From the NCBI RefSeq assembly GCF_902167145.1, contig NC_050098.1, forward strand, positions 107,670,207 through 107,734,206: 64,000 nt of DNA, read 5' to 3'. Each line of letters starts with the position of its first letter. The stretch's first letter is position 1. The notes under the pieces are model-generated. The model was not told where the DNA came from. It did no database searches and saw nothing but the letters and a program-made list of their open reading frames with translations. Source of the DNA: Zea mays. Lineage: Eukaryota > Streptophyta > Magnoliopsida > Poales > Poaceae. Positions 57,214 to 64,000 of this stretch are shown here, one piece after another. The translations under genes and the position numbers were made by a program.

Positions 57214-57729
57214 TCAACACTCTCTCGGCTCAACTCTTATGTCTAGCAACCTGCTGCCTTCATCAGTTGTTTGAATTACTTTGTACTTTGAGCGAGTGAA
57301 GACAATTTCTTCTGGATCATCACTGGTTGAGTTCTGCTTGAAGGCCTTCTTCGCGACCCGGTCTAGATGCTTCTTGGGGCATTGGCAAATGAAGTGCCCT
57401 TCTTCCTTGCAGTAGAAACGAGCACCTCTTACTTTGACCTCTCTGCGAGTCAGTTTTGCTTGATTGCCAGCAGATGATGGTTGATCGGTTGCCTGCATGC
57501 TGAACAACTGAGCTTGATTTGATTCTCCTGTTTGGGTATTCATTAGCTCTGGCGCTTCTGCTTGCGGTTGAGGCGGTTTAATCTTGTACCCAAACATTTT
57601 TCTGGTCCCCTTGTTGTTCTTCATTCCATTCAGCAGATATCTATGTGACTCATCCTTCCTTTTCACCACTGTCGAGGTTGGAATCTTGTCGTTGACCTCA
57701 TCCATTTTATCTTCATTGGGATTCATCAT
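57214..57729 (-). pseudogene. gag: gag C-terminal remnant of the LARD element
   Basis: A 171-codon minus-strand frame opens with ATG at 57729 and stays open. It has a Gln/Pro-rich middle and a zinc-knuckle-like FYCKEEGHFICQCPKKH (about 57425-57370). The first Cys of the CCHC pattern is replaced by Phe, so metal binding is doubtful. A tail with TSDDPEEIVF follows. The capsid core is absent. It lies only about 120 bp from the 3' LTR, where intact elements end pol, so most of the coding region has been lost. An open frame of this length in a decayed setting could reflect recent activity. Confidence 0.6.
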
Positions 57730-58258
57730 CTAGGTAGGGGGAAGAAGGGAGAGTTAGACAAGATTTCACAAGGTTCATGATATATACAAAGGGCAAATAT
57801 GAAACAAGGACATTTAGACATTTATAATAGAAAGGAAGTGACCGCTAGCGTGAAACAAGGATGGTGTTGTATTTTGACAGGGATAGGTTAATGGGATTGT
57901 GTTTTCAAGGGAAGACTAGCAAGAAAACAAGGTTGGCACATAGATTCTTCGATTCGACTCGGACTCTGCCAACTGAGCAGGTACAAGAGGAAAAGGGTAG
58001 GGAGAGAAAAGAGGTAAGCATAGACGTATTAAAGGGAGAGAGAGCAGAACAAGAGAAACCAACTACCCCAACTATATGGCACTCATCTAGTGAACTGATG
58101 TTATTACGGACTAAGGGCCACAACACATCAACACTCATCACAAAGAAGCAAATCAGTCATCATACAAAGACAAATATCACAAGCATACAACAACAAACAT
58201 CTCTTTGCTACACGTTAATGCTAACTAGATGGTGGTCTTCTCTAAAAAGGGAATAACT
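57730..58258 (-). other. LARD internal region, non-coding
   Basis: Between the gag remnant and the tandem array. I see no domain on either strand; a 131-codon + strand frame (57861-58256) has no recognisable content. Confidence 0.4.
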
Positions 58259-59860
58259 AATCTCTAAGGTTGTCGAAGGACGAGGAGAAGAACAAGACTT
58301 GTAGGATAGGGACACGAGCACAATAAAGGATGGAGTTTAAGTAAGGATTGTAATCGACAAGGGAGAAAATGCAACCAAGGGCAGGGTAGGTAAACACCAT
58401 TCTCAAATCGAGATGGGAAAGATGATACTTCAAAAGGTAGGAATAAGATAAGCATCATGGAAGGATCCAGTGATTACAAAGGTACAGGAGGTAACAGGCG
58501 AAAGCACATCAAAAAATTGAGTTAAGACAAGACTTGCCACGCGACAGAGGAAAAAGGGGACGAACAAAAGCGGGGAGGGGTAAGACAACACTCTTGAACT
58601 GAAATGGGAGAGGAAGCTTTAAAATACGGGTACATGATAAGCATCAAGGAACAGATCGGGGGATGACAATGGTTAAGGTGATAACGGACAACACGCAACC
58701 AATAATGTATTTGAGGAAAAGCTTGCAAGGTGTCAGAGAAGGGGGAGCAGTCAATGATGAGATAGATGAGGTATTATCCTCGAACAGGGATGGAAAAGAG
58801 GAGGCTTCGAAGGATAGGTTCAAGATAAGCAGGAGGGAAAGGGCATAGATATCACGAGGGTTTTAAAGGTAATAACAGACAGGGGTGTAGGAGAGGAGGT
58901 AAATAGGCATAAGACAAAAGATATAAGTACCATAAAGGATGGAGTTAAGACATGATCTGCAAGTGGAAAAGAAGAGGGTACATCTAAGGGCCAGATGGGT
59001 AAACTGCCACTCTCAAATTAGGGTGGAAGAGAGAAGATTTTTAAAGAGTAGACATAAAGATAAGTATCAAGGTAGGATTGATGGATGACAAGGTAATGGT
59101 GATAGCAATTAGAAACACATCAAAGGATGGGATTAATACAACACTTGTAAGACGACAAAAGGGCAAGGAAATCAAGGGGGAAATAGGTAACTCACCGTTC
59201 TCAAATTGGGTTGAAAGAAAGGGGAGGGTTTTAAAGGATAAGTTCAAGATCAGCATTTAGGTAGAAGACATCAATGTCACAACGGCCAAAGGCGATAACA
59301 GATAAGGGTGTAAGAGAAAAGATGAAGGCATAGAAGAGCAAGTGGTACAAGTACAGCAAGGAATGGAGTTAAGTCAAGGCTTGCACACGGTAAAGAAGAG
59401 GATGTTGTCAAGGGTGAGATAAGTAAAACACCGCTCTCAAATTGGTATAAGAGATTGGAGATTTTAGATAGTAGATATAGTGTAATCACCAAGGTCAGAT
59501 CGAGAGATGAGGAAGGTAAAGGCAACAACAAACGGAAGCACAAAGAAGGATGGAGTTAAAAACTCGCAATCAACAAAGAAGAGGATACAACTAAGGGAAA
59601 AATAGGTAAAGTGCAACGCTCAGATTGAGATGGAAGACAGGAGATTTCAAATGACAGGTATAAGATAAACCATCAATGAAAGATATAGAGGTGTCAAGGG
59701 TAAATATGATAATAACGAAGAGCATAGCAAAGGATAGAGTTAAGGCAAGACTCGCGAAGTTATATAGTGGAGAAAATAATCAAGGGTACGATAGGTAAGG
59801 TTCCAATAGGAGGGTTTAGGTAAAAATTCATTACCGAAGGAAGTTATATGGAAACAACGA
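58259..59860 (-). repeat. Degenerate tandem array, units of about 190-235 bp
   Basis: On the + strand recurring landmarks are AAGGATGGAGTTAA, then AA(G/C)ACTTGCA, then CACC(A/G)(T/C)TCTCAAATTG, then GATAAGCATCAAGG. Unit starts by the last landmark lie near 58452, 58637, 58827, 59058, 59249, 59480 and 59668, so there are at least seven. Units are diverged by many substitutions and indels. The array appears to fade beyond 59860. Confidence 0.65.
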
Positions 59861-60517
59861 GATCACCAAGGGTGTGCGAAATGAAATGGTCGCTCATGGA
59901 CCATCAAGAAGCAAGGGTGATCAAGGGCATATTAACTGAAAGGTTTTGAAGAGTCATTGGGATATGAAGGTAAGCATATATAAGAATATTAGTATGCAAG
60001 ATTCCAATGGTACGAGTGTACCAAGACCAAGGGAACAGAAAAAGCTAAAAGATAACAACTTCACAATGGAATAGGAAGGGGTTTCAGAAGACGAGTTCAT
60101 GGACAGATAAACTGAAATGTCTAAGTAGACCGTAGAAATTCAGGTGTAAGTATTTGAAACAAGAACATTAAAGAATTCAAGGATACGAGTATGTCAATAA
60201 CAAAGGAATAAGGATTGCCAAATGGTAGAAATTTTAATGATGGGAGAGGAATAAATCCCAAAAGACAAGAAGGTTATGGTCAGGGCATCTACAAAGATGT
60301 CGCAAGCATAAGAGTGAGATCAGATCTAATAGATTGAGAGAAGTATAGACCATACTAGAATAAAATACCTTTTGGCAAGGGGCATATAGGAGCACAACAT
60401 AGAATTAGTCGAGGTGACTAATATTTTGAAGCAGAATCAAGGACGAGGTGAAGTAATAATCAATAAGTCCTTAAAACGGCCAATGCTACTCTAGGTCAAC
60501 GGTTCTACAGTCAGCAA
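59861..60517 (-). other. LARD internal region adjoining the primer-binding site
   Basis: No open frame or repeat of note. In related elements this leader separates the PBS from gag; here it runs directly into the array instead of a coding region. Confidence 0.4.
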
Positions 60518-60530
60518 GGCTTTGATACCA
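60518..60530 (-). other. Primer-binding site of the LARD element
   Basis: TGGTATCAAAGCC on the minus strand, four bases after the LTR end, of the initiator tRNA-Met type. It fixes element orientation. Confidence 0.82.
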
Positions 60531-60534
60531 TTTA

Positions 60535-63500
60535 TGTCACACCCGGTTTTGAAGGTAAACCGAATGCGAACCATGTACGTGCTAGGATCAGAACTCACGT
60601 ACATAGCAATTACATAAATGACTCATCATAGCACAATGCTTCGAATAACAATAAAGAGTAAGTAATAATATTAAAGACTAGAGTCATTTACATAATATGA
60701 ATCAAAGTGCACAAAATAGAAACGTAGCCAACGTAAACAAACCCACCACAGGCAGCTGACTTTGGGAGGTCGCTAGCCTAATCCTCGAACTCGTCGAAGT
60801 CCTGGAACTCGTGGAGATCTGCCTCGACGCCTTCTTCTTTATCTGAGCATAGATTGCACCAAAGGTAACCTGGTGTTTTGTGAAAGCAAGGGTGAGTACA
60901 CATCAATGTACTCAGCAAATGTCCCGTTTGGCTGAGGTGGACTAGCTTTATGTGGAGTTAAGGTTGAAGCAGTTGCTTTTAGTTGGTCAAGTATTTATTA
61001 TTAGTGGGAGCCAAGTTTTAGCAATAACCAACCCGTGAATCATTTCCTCATTGAGGAACATCATTATCATCATCGAACCAAAACCATAAATAGAACCATT
61101 GAATCTCAAGTCATCTGTATCTCTAATCAAAGAGGATCCCAAGGCCGCTCTTAACCGTGAGCACGGCTGATATATCAGTTTCATAACACTCTGCAGATGT
61201 TGCACACTTTACCCATGAGCCGTGATTCCCTTTCTGCCCGAGGATCGTGACTCCCCATTGATCACTTCCAAGGTGAACTAGCAGGGTCTCACTATGTGGC
61301 TTTTCCCTAGGGTCCTCACTATGCGAATGTTGGAAATAATCATTGCATAAAGTCCATCTGACGTCCCAAAACCTATACCTCTGCCCTCAGGAAAAAGCCG
61401 TGGGACGATGCCCGTACCCAGATCCCTGAGCAAGGATATAGAAGCCATAACAGATGCCTCCATTTCCCAATGACCAAAAACCAGCACCCAACATAAGACT
61501 TCCCTAATTACTTGGCCAAGGGCGTCCCATACCACCCTCATGGTTGCACTGTTTTCCCAGGGTGTCGCTCCCTGAACAGGTCCTTACGGAGAGGCACTGA
61601 GGAAACAGCCTGAGTCCCCTAATGTATCACAGGACAATCATCGGGATAACATCATCGTATCATAAGTAATCACATCATGTTCATTGATTGAAGTAAAGCA
61701 ATAGCATGAAGCTAACCATAATAAACCAAAAGGTAATCAAGGACAAGGTAAATACAAAGCTAGTCAATCCTTAGGTTTCAATTGAGTTATGCGGGATAGT
61801 GATTTATAAAGTAAATTGGACATAATGGGTCAGAGGACACTTGCCTTCACCAAAGAGATGCTCAGGGTCTTCAATCCCGTAGAACTCGAAGAGCATGATC
61901 TCAAGACCGGTGGTTCACCAAATCTTGATCGTCGATTCCTCGAAGCTCAGGAACAGATTGCAATCTATTCACGACGCACAGCGAATACAAACAGACATAG
62001 ATAAACAAACATATACTTGCATAAGAACATTACACCATACAAAGGAAACCATTATAAAAACGTGTACTATAAAATAGAGATCGCTTCTACAGTCATGCGA
62101 GTAAATAAGCGCTGGAATCAAAACTATGGCTGAGGTGGTATGGTTTTCGGAAGGTTTACATAATAAACGCGTAACCTATGTTCTAGGTCGATTTTAATTA
62201 ATATAAATCATTTGCGGAAGATACTCTAAAGAAATATCTAATGTGGCATTATTCGAGATTATAATTTGATTGGAAACCACATTTTTAAACTGGTCGGATT
62301 ATATTTATGAACATGACGCATAAGACTCACTATGTTTAAACATATAATAAATTTATGAACGACATGACATACGGGTACCACTAAATTATATCATTTTATA
62401 TTAATCGAATATTGAATATAACGTCTAAGTCGGCATAATCGCTTAATAGGTTCGATCGAACGGTTATTTTAACTAACCGGCACTAAACAAGAAATCAATT
62501 ATTTAACATGAACGATGCGGCGAAGCGATTTTATCAAAGCGTCTGAATAGCGATTTATGCGAGCGGCGACGCGAGCGAACAATGTGAATTAGCACGCGCG
62601 ACAACACACGAAACAACCCTGCGGCACGTGCGAAGGAGCTCACGGACGGTACGCACGACAATACGTGACCATGTGCGACTGACGCGTGCGAACAGCACGC
62701 GAACCATACGCGTGGTGCGAACGCGCGAACGAATGACAACGAAGTACAAGAAGCACGCGAATGACACGCGAAACAACGTGCCACCGCATGCGGAACAGGC
62801 CACGCGACAGGCGGAGAAAAACTAATTAGATGTCGTGCTTAAACTAAACAAGTATTAAATAAATAAAAAGCATTTAAGCTAATATTAACTATGTTAATGT
62901 TTGTTATCAAGCGCAAGTTGAACACTACACTTTTAATCTAATCAGAATATTAATCTAACAATTATTAGTAGAGCAAACCTTAAGTTAACTATTTAAAATA
63001 CGCGAACCGACAAATTATCATTATTAACATAAGTGTTTATAAGCGAAAACAATTATTATCACGCGCAGACGCCGCACGACATATGTGACTTAGCGCGAAC
63101 AACGCGCGGCGATGCGCACGATCCACACGCGCGACATGCGAAGACAACGTGTGGAGACGCACGCAAAACAGCACGCGCGACCCAGCACGCCATCGCGCGC
63201 GGAACAACATGCGTGACATACGAGAAATACTTTAACAGATGTCGCACATGCACTAAGCGAGTATTAATTCAAAATGTTTGAGTTGGCATTAATCAAATTA
63301 ACACGTATTTGTAAAGCACAAGTTAGAACTATACATTAGTTTTAATTGGAGAGTCATATTTAACCACTATTGAATGAACAAATAATTAATTACTTAAGAT
63401 CCGCGACATACCAAAATAATGTTACTAATACGAAATTGAAGTTATTACGAAGTTAACGCGACTGGAACGAGTCGTGATGGGTTTACGACGCAATTTATAT

Positions 63501-64000
63501 TGAATAGATATCATCTCTAGAATTTAAATTACGTCGCTCGGTTCTATTGGTCAAAGCGAAGCCATACGAAGGGCCACATGGATCTCAGCCACAACTAGCC
63601 AAAATGAGTGGGATCAAATGTGGCTAGCATCTCCTCCACCGCTCATGAACACACGCACGGACAAAAAACCACCGTGCAGCCGCCATGGGAGAGCAAGGGC
63701 TCGGCACTGTCGCGCGCAGGGCTCCCCGCACTAGATGGCCGTGTCACTTCGCTGGTAGGCCGCGCCGCAGCGCAGGGGCCCTTGCTGCCGGCCGAGCATA
63801 GGGGGAGGGGAAACCGTGCCAGAGGACGCTTGTGCCATGGCCTCCTGGCCGCACCACGGGGCACAAGGTCAGACGCGACACCGCGGTGCTGGGCGGCAAA
63901 TCGTGCCGCGTGCGGGGGTTCCTGGCCGTGCTGGGGCCTAGGCGGGCTTGCCGGGGATGGCTGCCGTGCCGCGCGTGAGGCTACAGGGGCACACGCGAGG
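60535..64000 (-). repeat. 5' LTR of the LARD element, incomplete
   Basis: The last 3.47 kb of the LTR in element direction; ends CCGGGTGTGACA at 60535. It matches 52689-56160 in order with scattered substitutions. Relative to the 3' LTR it has a 20-bp extra piece at about 60578-60600 and small deletions in the GC-rich block near 63720-63780. Confidence 0.88.
60778..61913 (-). CDS. Putative split mini-ORF, 5' LTR of the LARD element
   Basis: Exon 1 (about 61913 to 61845) ends at donor GAAG|GCAAGTGT. Exon 2 (60842 to 60778) follows acceptor TATGCTCAG and reads KEEGVEADLHEFQDFDEFED to TAG, with no internal stop. The phase-1 intron is 1,002 bp. This copy is open through both exons, whereas its partner in the 3' LTR has one stop. 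A transcript from this LTR would carry it in the leader ahead of gag. Confidence 0.58.

Larger units (their letters stand above)
52689..64000 (-). mobile_element. Non-autonomous LTR element of LARD type, 5' LTR cut by window end
   Basis: On the minus strand: 5' LTR (to 60535), PBS (60530-60518), a 3.4-kb internal region and a 3' LTR (57092-52689). The LTRs are direct repeats, near identical by eye. No protease, RT or integrase is present; only a gag remnant and a degenerate tandem array. GCAAG (52684-52688) is the flank on the left. It is inserted in ORF0 of the + strand chromovirus. Long LTRs with non-coding interior fit the LARD class, which depends on enzymes of a related element. Confidence 0.85.

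Noticed and set aside
58259..59860. CRISPR-like array
   Set aside because: Repeats are long, degenerate and without regular unique spacers, in a eukaryotic retroelement.

Overview
This window is plant DNA, almost certainly maize (Zea mays) or a very close relative. The left end is a Huck-type Gypsy retrotransposon: its LTR opening and its Asp/Glu-coding 60-bp repeats are recognisable. Next to it is an LTR of zeon/cinful type. Helitrons that carry fragments of ordinary plant genes, together with Tourist and Stowaway MITEs, complete a typical maize intergenic landscape. I found no intact host gene. Everything supportable is a transposable element, an element fragment, or a host-gene fragment carried by a Helitron.

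Layout, left to right. 1-11790: Huck element, + strand, from gag to its 3' LTR; its 5' LTR lies upstream of the window. Huck sits inside a minus-strand zeon/cinful-like element (11791-12857), which itself interrupts an older LTR (12858-13157). 13158-23198: old sequence with a Tourist MITE, a decayed minus-strand Copia gag/protease, two Helitrons (14008-15528 minus, carrying a PP2C phosphatase fragment; 15975-19985 plus, carrying a U-box/ARM fragment) and three more MITEs. 23199-39217: a minus-strand chromovirus (Gypsy, Tekay/Del-like by gag, integrase and chromodomain). Its two LTRs do not match, and it appears to be two elements fused near 32503. Its downstream LTR carries two further Helitrons (about 24969-28668, with RPS11 and METTL21-like fragments; 30102-31722, a second PP2C carrier). 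39218-43391: part of another LTR, split by a solo LTR with target duplication GGTGT. 43392-52688: the 5' end of a plus-strand element of the same kind; its LTR is split by a 4.9-kb solo LTR with target duplication GTTTT. 52689-64000: a minus-strand non-autonomous element (LARD type) with 4.4-kb LTRs, a gag remnant and a degenerate tandem array; its 5' LTR runs off the window.

Two features stand out. First, all seven copies of the long (3.1-4.9 kb) LTRs carry the same hidden gene-like design: a short acidic exon, a phase-1 intron of about 1 kb (often with a GC-AG donor of the form AAG|GCAAG), and a short acidic terminal exon with a stop codon. LTR family, exon sequence and inserted elements vary, but intron size and phase do not. 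Second, the chromovirus has an extra ORF between the primer-binding site and gag. In the + strand copy (52565) it opens with a close match to the histone H3 tail, with the Lys4 and Lys9 positions aligned, and in the other copy it continues into a coiled coil. The same family encodes an integrase chromodomain, the type of domain that reads methylated H3 tails. Both observations come from reading the sequence by eye; their function is inference.
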